DNA of 64,000 nucleotides, taken from NCBI GenBank assembly GCA_020746105.1, contig CM036617.1, positions 36,795,898 through 36,859,897 on the forward strand, read 5' to 3'. The notes below the pieces were generated by a model. It saw only the letters and a list, made by a program, of their open reading frames with translations, ran no database searches and had not been told where the DNA came from. Below are positions 11,883 through 24,611 of the stretch, piece by piece; the stretch's first letter is position 1; each line of letters opens with the position of its first letter. A program made the translations under genes and the position numbers. Source of the stretch: Trogon surrucura (taxonomy: Eukaryota; Chordata; Aves; Trogoniformes; Trogonidae).

Positions 11883-14140
11883 TGACAGAGGTGACTTTTG
11901 TTGAATAGGTCCCACTGTGTAATAAAGAAGAGAAGCAGCAATACGCCCTGTTTACAGATGGGTCCTGTTGTATTGTGGGAAAACAGCAGAGGTGGAAAGC
12001 TGCTGTGTGGAGTACTACAGGACACGCTGCAGACTCTGTACAACGAAAAGACTAATCAAGTCAGTTTGCAGAAGCTGCTTTTATCTACTGTTGAATGAGA
12101 AAAATGGCCAGTACTCTGTACTGACTCATGGATGGTGATGTATCTTCTGTGAGGGTGGCTACAGCAATGGAAGGAGAGTAGCTGCCAAAGCGACAGTAAA
12201 CTCATCTGGGCTACTGCATTGTAGTGACATATCATTGTCCAAGTTGAGAACATGGTTGTAAAAGTACATCACATAGATGCTCACAAATCCAAGAGCTGTA
12301 CTGCTGAAGAACATTGGAAAAACAAGCAGGTGGTTCAGGCTGCTAGAACTGAAGTGGCTTAGTTAAATTTGGACCAGAAATATAAGGATGAGCTACTTAC
12401 AGATTGATGGGTCCATGACATATTAAGACATCTAGGATGAAATGGAACATACAGATGGGCTTATAATCAAAGGGTGACCTTGACCATTGACACCATTGCA
12501 CAAGTTGTCCATGAATGGAAAATGTGTGCTGTAGTCAAACCAAGCAGCTAAAGCCTCTTTGGTATAGAAGTATAGAAATATTAATATGAGAAAGCCTCAT
12601 TGATTGATGTTATTACACTATCACAAACATGCCACAGCAAGCACTGTGTGCTTACAATGACGGAAGCAACTACTAGATGGTTGGAAACATACCCTGTGAC
12701 CCATGCCCATGACTGAAATACTATCCTGGGTCTTGAAAAGCAAGCTTTACTGTGACATGGCATGCCAGAAAGAATTGAATCAGACAAGACGACTCATTTC
12801 CAAAACAACCTCATAGACATCTGGGCCAAGGAGCACAGCATTGACTGGTTGTATAATATCCTCTACCATGCACCAGGCTTGATTGAATTGAAACTGAATG
12901 AAAAAATGGACTGTTAAAAACTACACCCAGAGCAATGGGCGCTGCAACATTCAAGCATTCCTATACAGATTTTCCAGAAGCCATTTAGTAGATTTTATCT
13001 CGGGTGAAAAAAACAACATGATCTGAGTTTTATGATACCCCTGCTATTTGATGCCAGAGTTATATGATGTATGTTTCCATTGCTGTGGTTGCCATAAGTC
13101 AAAGATATTATAACAGGAACCTCTTTACCCTTATCAAGCTGGAAGCAAGAGGAGGAATTAATTGCAATGTTAAACCCTGTGCCCTGGTCCAAAGGGACCA
13201 GCGTCAGATACCGTAATGTAAACGCCACTACATTGTTGTAAACCATGAATTAAATTGCATGTTATAGGAAGTACTATAGCAGGAGCCACCTGGGCCATGG
13301 AGGATGAGACTCATAAGAAGCAGTGCAAGAGGAGCAGTCACCTGACCTGAGCTGGCATCAGTGCTCAGTAGAACCACAAAACACACCACCCTTCCTCTCT
13401 GGAGTGACCATCATAACAGATGGAGCCCAAAAAACATGGATTAAACAAACTCTAAGGACATTTCGTGAATATTATATGTTATCATAATTTCAGGGACATT
13501 TTACAGGAATGGTCCATAGACTGTGTATATATCAAAATGTGGGATTGGAGGTGGTGGTTAATAGGGATCTATTTTACACTGTGGGACATGAGCATAACGT
13601 AAATGGTATAGTATAAGAAGTTGAGATTGTAATAGTTTTGTCTAGGAGAGATTTGAATTTCTTCACAATGGCTTATAGGGAGTTATGCTTTGGATTTGTG
13701 ATGAAAACAGTGTTAATAACACAAATCCATTTTACTTATTGCTGAACAGTGCTTAGAAAGCATCAAAGGTTTTTCTGCTTCTCCCACTGTCCCAACAGTG
13801 AGTAGGCTGTGAGTGCACAAGAAGCTGGGAGGGGCCACAGGTGACACAGCTGACCCCAGCCAACCAGAGGGATAACTCAGACCATACAACATCACACTCA
13901 ACAATCAAACTGGGGAGTGGATAGAGATTGGCAATGGCTGACATTGCTCAGGGACTGTCTGGGCATTGGTTAGTTGGTGGTGAGCAGCTGTATTCTTTTG
14001 CATAATTTCTTTTTCTTTTTTTTGTTTCCTTCCCTCTCTATATTTTTTTAACCCTTGTGATTCTCTCCTCTGTTCTCCTAGGGGAGAGTGAAAGAGTGGC
14101 TGTGTGGTCCTTAGTTACCTGCTGGGGATAAACTATGACA
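11883..14140 (+). mobile_element. ERVL fossil: RNase H, integrase and 3' LTR
   Basis: The 3' half of a class III (ERVL-type) endogenous retrovirus. The RNase H start is recognisable from QYALFTDGSC (about 11938-11970). The connection to integrase follows at 12250-12400 (HHIDAHKSK), with the integrase core at 12650-12900 (LTMTEATTRWLETYPV, then the GMPERIESDK block). Non-coding 3' sequence follows to the LTR at 13639. Its order and spacing fit an ERVL 3' end. The reading frame is broken many times (clearly more than five), so this is an old inactive fossil. The 5' half (gag, protease, reverse transcriptase) is not upstream where it should be. A reverse-transcriptase block lies downstream instead. 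Confidence 0.85.
13639..14140 (+). repeat. ERVL LTR (502 bp)
   Basis: Starts TGTCTAGG and ends CTATGACA, giving TGTC/GACA inverted ends. It contains the avian ERVL LTR landmarks: CTTTGGATTTGTGATGAAAA, ACAAGAAGCTGGGAGGGG, ACAGCTGACCC, a pyrimidine-rich stretch near 14010-14060, and GTGTGGTCCTTAGTTACC before the end. The sequence after it (ACTGA...) does not look like a retroviral primer binding site, so I read it as a 3' LTR. No partner 5' LTR with an ACTGA flank was found. Confidence 0.8.
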
Positions 14141-14450
14141 ACTGAACATACAGAATCCAGGTCACTTAGAGGTTTAACCAGCCTGAATGCTGCAGGTTAT
14201 GAAACCTTTACTATCTCAGATTATATTGCTTTTCCACAGAGGCGGATGTCATTTACATTAAAACTCCTTACATTGCCAAAGCAACCTAGAGTGCATGTTA
14301 ATACATGCTACACAGCTCCCAGTGAGAGTGATCAAAGTTACCTTACCATGAGGAAGAATTAACCTCGTACATTTTTTATTACCAGGGAAACAGCAAGACC
14401 TATCAAATGTGTAGAATTGCACACTTTATTCCTTGTGAAGCAGTTTTAAA

Positions 14451-14624
14451 CAGAATCATAGAATGATAGAATAGATTGGATTGGAAAGGACCTTAAAGAT
14501 CATATAATTTCAAGCCCTCTGCAATGGACAGGGACACCTTTCACTAGATCAGGTTGCTCAAAGTCCTATCCAACCTGGCCTTGAACATTTTCAGGGAGAG
14601 GGCTTCCACAGCTTCTCTGGACAA
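14451..14624 (-). mobile_element. CR1 LINE 3' fragment
   Basis: Starts on the plus strand with CAGAATCATAGAATGATAGA, the reverse of the CR1 octamer tail. It continues through the tail block TTGGAAAGGACCTTAAAGATCA, CAGGGACACCTTTCACTAG and ATCAGGTTGCTCAAAG, and stops after a coding remnant near 14624. It is a truncated, dead copy of the same tail class as those at 25221, 45435, 47909 and 52158. It lies between the two ERVL blocks. Confidence 0.85.
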
Positions 14625-14809
14625 GAACATTACTGTCAAAATGACAGAGGTGAAATAGGTCAAACTAAGACCCTTTAAAAGTTGCATAAAAAGATATCAA
14701 AGCAGGTCTTGTATTTGTAAATAACAAATTCTTCTCACTAAAGATAATGAGAGTGAATGTGTGATTACTTAACATGAAAGATAATAACTACTTTACCCCT
14801 CAGTGTAGG

Positions 14810-16320
14810 ACTCTTTTTTAGGAACCCACAGGTCCTTATTGAGGTTCAGCTACCTGGTCTCAACATGAAAACCTATGGGACAGGACTTGTGAAGTGTCTA
14901 GCTGAAACAAATGAGGGAGAGAGAAGCTATGACAAAGTCATAGGTAGTACTGTGAGGTTGGGCTGGCCACATTTGTGGTTGCTATGGGTTGAGGAATAGC
15001 AGGAATTGATAGCTACCATGGCAGTGTACAGGTGACAATAGCACACCAACTGAGGCTCCCTCATTGTCACTCATAAGGTGATTTGGCAACTGAAGACCCA
15101 AGGAGTATTCAGCAAGACTTGCTCACCCTTTAACAGTCCCATATGTCCAGTGCAAAAATTTAGCAGAGTGTGGAGGCTAACTATGGGCTATTATGGTCTG
15201 AAGGAAGTCATGCCACCACTGAGTGCTACCATACTAAGTATGCTAGAACTTCAGTACAAACTGGAGTCAAAGACAGCTAAGTAGTATGTCCCAAATGATA
15301 TTGCTAAGACATTTTTTTCTTGATCTCTTTAACTGCAGAGTACCAGTGACAGCATGCTTTCACTTGGAAAGGTGTCCAGTACACCTGAAATTGATTGATC
15401 CCAGGGACAGAAACACAACCCTGCCATTTACCATGGAGTGATAGAGACTGTACTGGAACAAGAGAAGTCCTGAACATCTGCAATGTATTGAAGACATCAT
15501 CGTGGTGGGCAGCACAGCAGAGATTCCTCTGCTTTTCTGTTTCAGAAATGAGAAAAAAAATAATAATGAAAGCTGATCTTGCCATAAAACAAGGGTCAAA
15601 GAGCCTGCATGGCACATTCAGTTTTATGAATAAAATGGCAAGATGAATACCATATATCCCAATATATGTAATAAATAAAATAACTGCTATGTCTTCACCA
15701 ACTATGGAAAATGAAACACAAGCTTTCTTATGCATCGTGGATTTTTGGAGAATGCATATTCCAGGTTACAGTTTGATTGTAAGCCTTCTCTAATGAGTGA
15801 TCTAGAAAGAGATCAGTTTCAAATGAGGCCTCTGACCAATTTAAATGGAAGATCATTTGTGCAGCAGCGCTTGGGTGAGTCTGGAGAGGCTAAGATGTGA
15901 GAAACATGTTAAGATGTATAAACACTGCCAGAAATCATGGCTCCACCCGAAGCCTCTTGCAGAAAGCGTCTGAAGAAACTCGAGGTTGACCTCGGATATT
16001 GGAGATGGGAATGAAGAGGATGTGAGGCCCACTACATTCAAACAGAAAAAGAAATATTAGCAGAATATAAGGAGGTTTGAACCACTTCAGAAGTAGTTAG
16101 TACTGAAACATGGCTCCTCTTGGCATCTTGATTACCCTTGTTGGACTGGATGTTCAGAGAGAGGATCTCCTCTATACATCATGCAGCTGATGCCACATGC
16201 AGTTGTACTGGTCATGCACTTGGACTGAATGAGCAGCCCTATCTGCACAGAAATCATGGAAGTGATTATGGAATGGTCAGAAGGAAAAAACTTCAGAGTG
16301 CTGTTGAAAGAGAACAAAAC
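14810..16320 (+). mobile_element. ERVL fossil: reverse transcriptase block
   Basis: ERVL-type pol in the same orientation as the block at 11883-14140. The core RT region spans about 15040-15640 and contains AFTWKGVQYT (near 15355) ahead of the polymerase active-site region. It is followed by the connection domain and the approach to RNase H at 15640-16320. Sequence at 14810-15040 looks like decayed coding sequence upstream of RT, but I cannot assign it to a domain. Recognisable similarity stops near 16320, about where the other block begins in pol order. Frames are broken many times and it is old. No LTR follows it within the window that I can see. Confidence 0.8.
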
Positions 16321-18279
16321 ATGTAGGCTGCAAAAATGTGGACTATCGCTGATAGATTATCTGAATATGAACATAGATATATTCTAAAATCTTGGTAGGC
16401 AACGCAAAAGTATGAACTTTACACAAATAAAGACTAGATTCAGCAGGAACTAATTTATTGGTTTAGGAGATTTTTTCTTTTCTCTGCATGTGAGAGGGTG
16501 TAAATATTTCAAAAGTTCAGGCTAGATATTTTTCACATTTACAGAACAGAGATAGTGTGAAAAGATGGAGTGTTTGAGGTATTTAATACAAGTACTGTAC
16601 ATAAAAAGGGGGAGGATTCAATTCTAATTTGAATTAATCGAATTTAGTTGCTTCTGCATAGGTCTCTAAATGGGATATAGGTTTCTAAGATTTCATTTGA
16701 GCCAATGGAATGGGTTTTAGTGGCATTGCATCATGTCCTAATTAGTCTCTAGATGCCACTCTGAAATATGGAAAGCTTCTGTAGGTCCTGTATCATATCT
16801 GTCATCTCTCTGCAGATGTTTTGAATATCCTGATATGTTTCACATGGCACTGTGTGCCTTTGTATAAATAACTGCATCTCACTTGTGAAGTTACTGCAAA
16901 TATAAAACCTATAGTGTTCTGTTATAAGGTTTATTTCGATGGTCTAAAGATAAATTTTTACTGCAATTTCAGAAGCCCTAGAGTATCCAACATCTGCACA
17001 AGGCTGGTAAATATGACACAGAACCTATGGGAGATTCATGCCCTTCTGAAGTACCCATTAGAGGCCAGACAGGATATGACTGGTGTTTGAAAGGATGTAG
17101 ACATCTGTGTTTAGGCAGTAGAATCAGCCCCCTAAATGTAGATGTTTTAATCTCAGATTGAATTCCACCCAAATAACCTATCTTTAGAAATTTAATTAAG
17201 TAAACTGATTTGCAAAAGTTACTGAGAAACAATTTCCCACTGAAGTCAGACTTGTATATTGGGGAAAAAAAAAGAAGAAAAAGAAAAGGATCTGATTGGT
17301 GAATAGACATATGAAGAAAAAAAGATGGCTATCCCACTTTCTCTCCCTCTCTCTCTAAAAAATAAATAAATGAAAAATAAAAAGGTTTTGAAATGCAATA
17401 AACATGTTTGAGGAAATTGTGATTATGCGGTAAAAACACTCAGATTGCATGAATATTCACATTTGTGCTTTACCCATGTCTGCATCTCTTAACTAACTTG
17501 AATATCTTCAGGCAATCAAATTTAGCAGGTAGGATCACACACACAAGAAAATTTCAGTCACAAGTATTTTCGTAAACTGATTGGCACACAGAGGGATTTC
17601 TTACAGAATTGCTTCCATGCTCATCCAAACACGAACAATGATGTGCAATTTTATCTGACCTGTGCTAGGGAATGAATTTTAAACATCAGTGCTGATCCAT
17701 GCAGTAAAAGAATCTATCTAAAAATAATAATCATAACAACAGAAACCAAATTCCATATAAATACTGCAAGTTTGCTTACCGATACTATATTCAGAAAACA
17801 GGTTAAATTGATCTTATGGATTTGTTTCAAAATAGACACTGTTCTGTGTTAGTAATATCCAGACCTAATGACTAATATGTGATGAATGCAGTTCAAACCA
17901 GTTTTGGTGTGCATGAAGAGTAAGCTGGCAGAGTGGAGGTTTAAGGAAATTGTTCTTTCAGAATACTCATCAGCTAATGCAGAGTAACAGTATATGCTTC
18001 GTGTCGCATGGCAGCAGTTCCCCCTTCCACTGTACAGACACTTCTGCTACCCCTCTTATGGTCAGCCACGCTGCACTATTTTCCTCCTTCATGTCAGCAA
18101 TCTCCACCTCTGTGTGCTGTTTTGGTGTCTTTTTCATTGAAGTCCATACTGGGAGTAGCTGTCAGGGTTGATGGGCAGGAGTGGCATATGCGAAGACTTC
18201 TACTTACGCAGCCAGCCAGAGGCTGGCTCCAGCTCACACATGTTTACACAAGCGCAGCAGCTGCTAGGGGCAAGGTATA
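16321..18279. other. Unassigned sequence
   Basis: AT-rich sequence with no gene I can support. The stretch 18000-18279 is richer in GC and pyrimidine and leads into the minisatellite. A polypurine stretch lies at 17264-17290. A block near 17100-17130 (GCCCCCTAAATGTAGATG) resembles words of old dispersed amniote repeats but is too weak to name. Confidence 0.45.
18210..18228. repeat. Perfect 8-bp hairpin
   Basis: AGCCAGCC and GGCTGGCT are exact reverse complements separated by AGA, so this 19-bp segment can form a tight GC-rich stem-loop. It lies about 60 bp before the minisatellite. Function is unknown and chance is plausible. Confidence 0.6.
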
Positions 18280-18545
18280 CGGGTGAGATGCTCTGTGGGA
18301 AGACGTGGGGAAAGATGCTCAGGGAGGTCATGGAGAGGAGCTTTTGACTTAAAGGGAGAAGCTTTGGGGAAAATACATAGGAGAGAGATTCTTGGTAAGA
18401 CATATAGGTGAGAGGCTTTTGGGGAAGCACATATGGAGAGGCTTTGAGGCAGACTCATGGAGGACATGCTCCTGGGGGCTTTCGGGAGGACACACGTAGT
18501 AGGTACTCTGGAAGATGCTCTTGGAGACACACAGATGATAAGACT
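18280..18545. repeat. Degenerate minisatellite, about 27-bp unit
   Basis: About nine imperfect units, each with a core like GAGGCTTTTGGGGAAG followed by a CACATATGG or TACATAGG element. Examples are 18359-18384, 18385-18411 and 18412-18438. Most units are 24-28 bp, the later ones longer and more divergent. Because the commonest spacing is a multiple of three, minus-strand translation shows a nine-residue periodicity (SPKASHLYV, LPRISLLCI, FPKASPFKS). That is expected from the repeat and is not evidence of a protein. Confidence 0.7.
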
Positions 18546-21500
18546 TTAGCTGTAGATGAGAGAAACTGCATGAATATATGAGACACTCCAGGAATATCTG
18601 AGAACTGTGAGGGAGATACAAAGAGACTGGAAAAGAGAGCACAAAAGTGACTTTCTGCAACCTCCTGGTTTGGGCCTAGGACTGTGCAGTGCACAGCTAG
18701 GACTGCTGAGATGACCCAAGCAACCTTGCTCCCAGATGTTCCTATCTCCCTAGCTGCAAGACAGGGAGGTTGTACAATACTTAAAAAAGGTGTACATAGT
18801 CACGATAAAACTGTTTTGGTATGCAAGTGCATTTAACTTCCTTGTTAGGAATTTGGTCTTAAACCATATCAGGTTATCTTGCAATCTCTTTGTATTAGTT
18901 TAGACCCAAAATGCCCTTCTCTTTTTTTTTTTTCCACATTTCATTAGCTTTATTTTTTGTCAGAGAGAAGACAGTAGAAGAACTCAAACATCTTTACACA
19001 TTTTAAAGCCTGTTGCTTTGACACACATAGCTCTATTTCTGTACAGAATTTACAGATATCTTTTTCTCGGCAGCAGTGTTTACTGCCATCTATGCAGGAC
19101 CACTTCAACAGAAAACACTCCCAGGTACTCCAGTAGATCACATTACTCACTCTGGAAGCAATCATTCCCAGAAAGCTTCAGATGCCAGGCATTCTTATGT
19201 TTGTCCATCATCCCAAAAATGCACAAGTGCTGAAAATATTTCCTTTGGAAACACAAACTCCTTATGCCTCCTTTGCCAATTCACTCTTCATACACATCAA
19301 AACTGGTTTGAACTGCATTCACTGTACAGTAGTCATTAGTCCAACTATAGTTCTTTGTAGCCTGTGACTAGGTGGAAGACAGATGGACAAATGCACAATA
19401 CAAACATCCAGTAAATTATGGTTCTTTTATTCTGCAATTAAATGGTTAGTGATAGAGACTATAAACTTCCCTGGGGTAGCAGAGATAAAAGCTGCAACCA
19501 ATGTTGGGAATACTGAGCTCTCTGGCGTATACTAAAGCAGTATGAGACATTACTTAAAGCCTGTATTACTTTGCTTACCAAAGTATTTGATTTTAATGTC
19601 ATGGAAGAAGTTGATCATTTTATCATTCTTCACTGTCATATACTAATATGCATACTGCAGATGGGTGTTTTTTTCTTTTTTACTTTACTACTGAGCTGCT
19701 ATACGTTCCAGTAATAATATGACAAGACTTCAAACTCACATAAGCTGGCAATGGTGCTCACCAATAACTATGGAACCTGCATAATTATTTATTTATTTGG
19801 AAAACGTGACATGGTAGTTATTACTATAGCTCTGTTTTCTTAGCCAAACCTTTTAGATGCTGTTAAACTATAGTTTTTATTTTCCCACTACATGTTAATG
19901 TTATATATCACACATTCCAGGACCTGTTACGTTTAACCTTGTTCAATTACACCGCATGCTTACACTGTGATAAAGGTACATTAAAGGGTATTTTTGATTG
20001 TGTGTGATTTTTAAGCAAAAAAATACCAGAGAGGTTCTCAAGTTTTCAGACGGCCTTTATCATGTTGTTGTACCCCTTCACTACTCATCATTAGCACTTC
20101 TTGTCTTTAACTTTCAGATTGTAATCGACTTTTATTCCATCACCATAAATCTATTTCTCTCCCCCACCCACCACATACTTCTGTCTCTGACCTCATCCTT
20201 CTTTTAACTAATCATTATTCTTTTTCAGTACCCCAAACAACTAAGAAAGCCCTTTCTCTCTTTGTATTTGCATACCCTTTTTTTTCCAGCAGTAATCTGG
20301 AAGATGATTTCTTCACTGCAGAAGAACTAGATAACTCTGTTGTGTTTTCAGCATCATTTACAAACCTGTTTCAAACGTAGCAAAGAGGTTCTTTACCTTG
20401 TCATGAGGTTACATTTCTGGAATTGCATGCCACTTTTATAATTTCATTTTTCTACTATTGATTTGTCAAGTGTAAGCCAACTATTTTATATAGCAATATT
20501 TGATTTCTCTATTTCTTAACTTCATTGTCAGGAATAAGAATAATGGAAAGATGTGGATTTTAACTGGCTTGTTCTTTGGTTCTAAATATGCACAAAGATT
20601 TTCAAAGCATCCATCTAGTAAGTTCAGTGCTAGTAAGATACAGTGCCTGAGGCACTAGTTTAATGCTATATCTATATATTTGTTAGCCATATCATTCTGT
20701 GGAATCCTCTTAAAACACACATATATATATATATTTCCTTATTTATTCTTGAAGACCTTCAGATGGACATCAGGTCCACCAAAACTAGTTGATATAAGGA
20801 ACAAGAAGCAAAGCTGAGAACATTTATCCAGTATATGTCATGTTCCAGTCTGCAATGGTGTCAAATGGAGCAGGATCATTTCTTAAAAAAGAAAGGAGAC
20901 AGCATTTCAGGTCCCACGTTTTGCAGAATGTCTCAGTGGTTAAAACTTTTTCTCCTGAAGTAGGAGTACATAGCTATAGATTTGATTCAGATCCAAGGTC
21001 CTGGAATTCTCATGTCCTGTTGTGAGGAGTGCTCCCATTATCATTCAGTCCACAAACATAATTAAACTGAATTTACTAAGAAATGAAAAGCTCCCCTAAA
21101 TTCTCCAGTTCTGGTATCAATTGAGAAGAGCAATTACTACACTACACCCAACTCTTAAACTAGGAATAATGATCCGGATCATATATACACTCGCCCATAA
21201 AAAGATGTATCCTGGATGTTCTTGCCACCATCAGTCCCCTCAACTGACAGGCAATCACCTCGCTCCCACCTCACCAACCATGAGCTTCAGGGAAAGGTCC
21301 TGCTCCAGCAGCCTTCTCCCTCTCCTCCTCTGGGATTCTTCTCCCCTTCTTTATTCTCAGGATGATGTTCCTTTGTTTTTCTCTCACCTTCTCCTCCTCC
21401 AGCAGAAAAACTCCCCAGCATTAAAGACAGGACAGATAAAAACAAGATGATACCAAAAGAGAGATAAAGAACAATGGGGTCACCTCTTAAGTACCTTGAT

Positions 21501-22592
21501 GGTAGAGACACTGATTGGCCTGACCCTGCCCAGAGGCAGGCCTAACTCCTACCTGAGAATGGGGGAGGCTCTCAAAGTTTCTCACATGTCTATCCCCTCT
21601 TTTTTACAAAAAACCCATCAGACTCAAACCCATGACACACAGATGCAACTTCAAATCGTTACAGCTTCCATCACTGGGTTAATTAAGAGTTTAGAGATAT
21701 ATCTTAATTCTCAATTTGGAGCTTTAATTACAAGACTGTAATGACACTGAAATCAGTCACCGGCCACCATGGTAATTTCATGTCTATTATGACATGCATT
21801 TGCTCTTCATGAAATAATGATCATGGAGTGTATTTCCATCCATCATTATTTGAAAGTTTTCTTCTAACTAGTAATGTCAGTCTGGTTTAAGGTGGTTTAA
21901 ACTATGAAAAGCAAAACCAGTCCTTATCAAATATCAGAACACCATAAAATCATGCCATATTGTTGTAAAAACAAAGCTTACAAGGCAAGGTGTTGAACAG
22001 ACTCAGCCTAAAAATACGTATCAAGAACATCATATATTTCTAATTAGAGTGACATATATCTTAATTGAAGAGAACTGAACTAGGTTTTATATGTATAATG
22101 AAGTACGGCTTCTGACGAAAGTGTTATTACTATTACAAATTTACTAACTAGTATCTTCAGGATGAAGTCATTGTTGGTTAATGAAATTGATGACATATTT
22201 TCATAACTTCTGTAACTACTGCTCCTGAGGAGCTTGTTATCATTATAAATCTTAAAAGCAAGTCCCACTTTTCAATTTTGTTTCTCCTTTACAGTTAAAA
22301 GTTATGCAAAGGAGTGGTCAGAGCTTAGCAGCGTCATTTAGTTTCATGGAGCTGCTTGGATAGAAGGAGTACTTTTGTCTGTAAGGGTATGATATATTGC
22401 TATGCAATTCACATACTAAAGTAAAAATGTCATGAAAGTGGAACTACAGCAGGGATAGGATGGGCAATTGAACTGAGGAATCCAGATTCATCCCAAAGAT
22501 TGTGTCTGAGTATTTGGAACTTGAACCCTGTGCATGTCTATGCACCCTTGGTTTCATGAAGTCTTCAGGTATATCTGAAGATCTTTGAAAAA
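18546..22592. other. Unassigned AT-rich sequence with small simple repeats
   Basis: Four kilobases without a gene I can support. It includes a short (CA)/(TA) run at 20715-20734 and poly-T stretches near 18920 and 20279. The segment 21240-21610 is listed separately as LTR-like. Confidence 0.45.
21240..21610 (-). other. Possible old LTR or promoter-like segment
   Basis: On the minus strand there is a CCAAT-type box in GGCCAATCAGTG (about 21510-21525). A TACTTAAGAGG TATA-like element follows some 25-30 bp later, then a purine-rich stretch and AATAAAG near 21352. This order resembles a retroviral LTR. The segment is GC-richer than its surroundings. I cannot define TG/CA ends or a target-site duplication, so it may be a coincidence of motifs. 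If it is an LTR it is an old, solo, broken one. Confidence 0.25.
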
Positions 22593-22803
22593 CACAGAAT
22601 CACAGAATCGTGGAATATCAGGGGTTGGAAAGGACCTCAAATGATCATCTAGTTCAACCCCCCTGCCAGAGCATGACCTCCTACAATAGATCGCACAGGA
22701 ACGTGTCCAGGCGGGTTTTGAATGTCTTCAGAGAAGGCGACTCCACAACCTCCCTGGGTAGCCTGTTCCAGTGCTCTGTCACCCTCACAGGAAAAAGTTT
22801 TTC

Positions 22804-24141
22804 CTAATGATTTTGTGGATGTTCCCCTCCCTTCACCATCTTTGTGGCTCTGTGCTGGACTCTCTCCAGCAGTTCCCTGTCTCTCTTGAGCTGAGGGGCC
22901 CAGAACTGGACACAATATTCCAGATGTGGCCTCACCAGGGCACAGTAGAGGGACAGGAGGACCTCTCTCCACCTACTTGCTGCTCTCCTTCTAATACACC
23001 CCAGGATGCCATTGGCCTTCTTGGCCATGAGGGCACATTGCTGGCTCATGGTCATCCTGCTGTCCACTAGAACCCCCAGGTCCCTTTCTCCTACACTGTT
23101 CTCCAGCAGGTCGATCCCCAACCTATACTGGCACATGGGGTTATTCTTTCCCAAGTGCAAAACTCTACACTTGCCCTGGTTGAACTTCATAAGATTTCTC
23201 CCCGCCCAGCCCTCCAGCCTGTCTACGTCTCTCTGAATGGCAGCACAGCCTTCTGGTGTGTCAACCACTCCTCCCAGCTTTGTGTCATCAGCAAACTTGC
23301 TGACAACGCTCTCTAATCCCTCGTCCAGGTCATTGATGAATGTGCTGAAAAGCACTGGTCCCAGCACTGACTCCTGAGGGACCCCACTAGATACAGGCCG
23401 TGAACTGGACTCTACCCCATTGACTATAACTCTCTGACTTCTTCCCTTCAACCAACTAGCGACCCACCTCACTACCTGGTCATCCAGACCACACTTCCTC
23501 AGTTTACCTATGAGGATGCTGTGGGAGACCGTGTCAAAGGCCTTGCTGATATCCAGATAGACCACATCCACTGCATGGCCACCATCCTTCCATTTGGTTT
23601 TGTCTTCATAAAAGGCTATCAGGTTGGTCAAACTTGACTTCCCCTTGGCAAAGCCATGTTGACTGCTCCTAATAACCTTCTTATCCTTGATATGCCTAGA
23701 GACAGCATCAAGGATAAGTCGTTCCATCATCTTCCCAGGGATGGAGGTGAGGTTGACTGGTCTGTAGTTACCTGGCTCATCTTTCCTGCCCTTCTTATAG
23801 ACTGGAGTGACATTTGCTGTCCTCCAGTCTTCAGGCACCTCACTTGTTCCCCATGACTTACCAAAGGTGATGGAGAGTGGCCTAGCAATGACTCCTGTCA
23901 GCTCCCTCAGCACCCGTGGGTGCATCCCATCAGGGCCCATGGATTTATGGAGGTTGAAGTGTTCTAAGTGATCCCTAACCCAGTCCTCCTCAACCAGGGC
24001 AAACTCCTCCTTTATCCTGACTTCCTCTGGGGCCTCAGGGGACTGAGGCTCCTGAGGACAGTCTCCAACAGTATAGACAGAAGCAAAGAAGGCATTCAGT
24101 AATTCTGCCTTCTTTCTGTCCTCTGCCTCCATGACACCCAC
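22804..24141 (-). pseudogene. CR1 ORF2 reverse-transcriptase fragment, 445 codons
   Basis: Open reading frame within the CR1. It begins just before [18 protein letters not shown], the linker that precedes RT in CR1. RT motifs follow in order: [13 protein letters not shown] (about residue 105), [14 protein letters not shown] (about 125), [13 protein letters not shown] (about 195), [22 protein letters not shown] (about 245) and the catalytic FADDTKLGG (about 280). The C-terminal block [20 protein letters not shown] follows. The FADD catalytic pair is intact. The frame ends prematurely at the deletion noted for the parent element. This is a LINE relic, not a host gene, and with no endonuclease in frame it should not be mobile. 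Confidence 0.9.
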
Positions 24142-24611
24142 CTCATTCAGCAGTGGGCCTACATTGCCTCTAGTGTTAGTTTTGTTGATAATGTATTTGA
24201 AGAAGCCCTTTCTGTTGTCCTGACCTCCCTCACAAGTCTTAATTCCAAGGAGGCCTTAGCTTTTCTAATTGCCTCCCTACATTCCCTGACACCAGTCTTA
24301 TACTCCACTCAAGTGGCCAGCCCTTCCTTCCACAATTTATATACCTTTCCCTTCCACCTGAGTCTGCCCAGCAGTTCCCCAGTTAACCATGCAGGTCTCC
24401 TGGATCTCTTTCTTGATTTTCTACCTGTTGAGATGAGCTGATCCTGAGCCTGGAACAAGTGGTCTTTGAATGCCAACCAACTCTCTTGGGCCCCTTTACC
24501 TTCCAGTTCCCTGTCCCATGGAGTTTCCCCTAGCAATTACTTGAAAAGGCCAAAGTTGGCCATTCTGAAGTCCAGAGTTGCGATCCTGTTTGGTATTCTG
24601 TTCCTACTGCA

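Noticed and set aside
8281-14140. The LTR fragment at 8281 as the 5' LTR of the ERVL block ending at 14140
   Set aside because: The bases before it (ATGCTA) do not match the ACTGA that follows the 3' LTR, and the intervening 3.5 kb shows no gag or RT sequence that I can recognise.
18264-18660. Overlapping minus-strand open frames with a nine-residue repeat as a repetitive protein
   Set aside because: The periodicity follows from the degenerate 27-bp DNA repeat. Several frames are open at once, and there is no start context or conserved domain.
22804-24141. A 445-codon open frame as a host gene
   Set aside because: The whole protein is CR1 reverse transcriptase with motifs in CR1 order, and it is flanked by CR1 endonuclease and a CR1 tail. 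It is a LINE relic.
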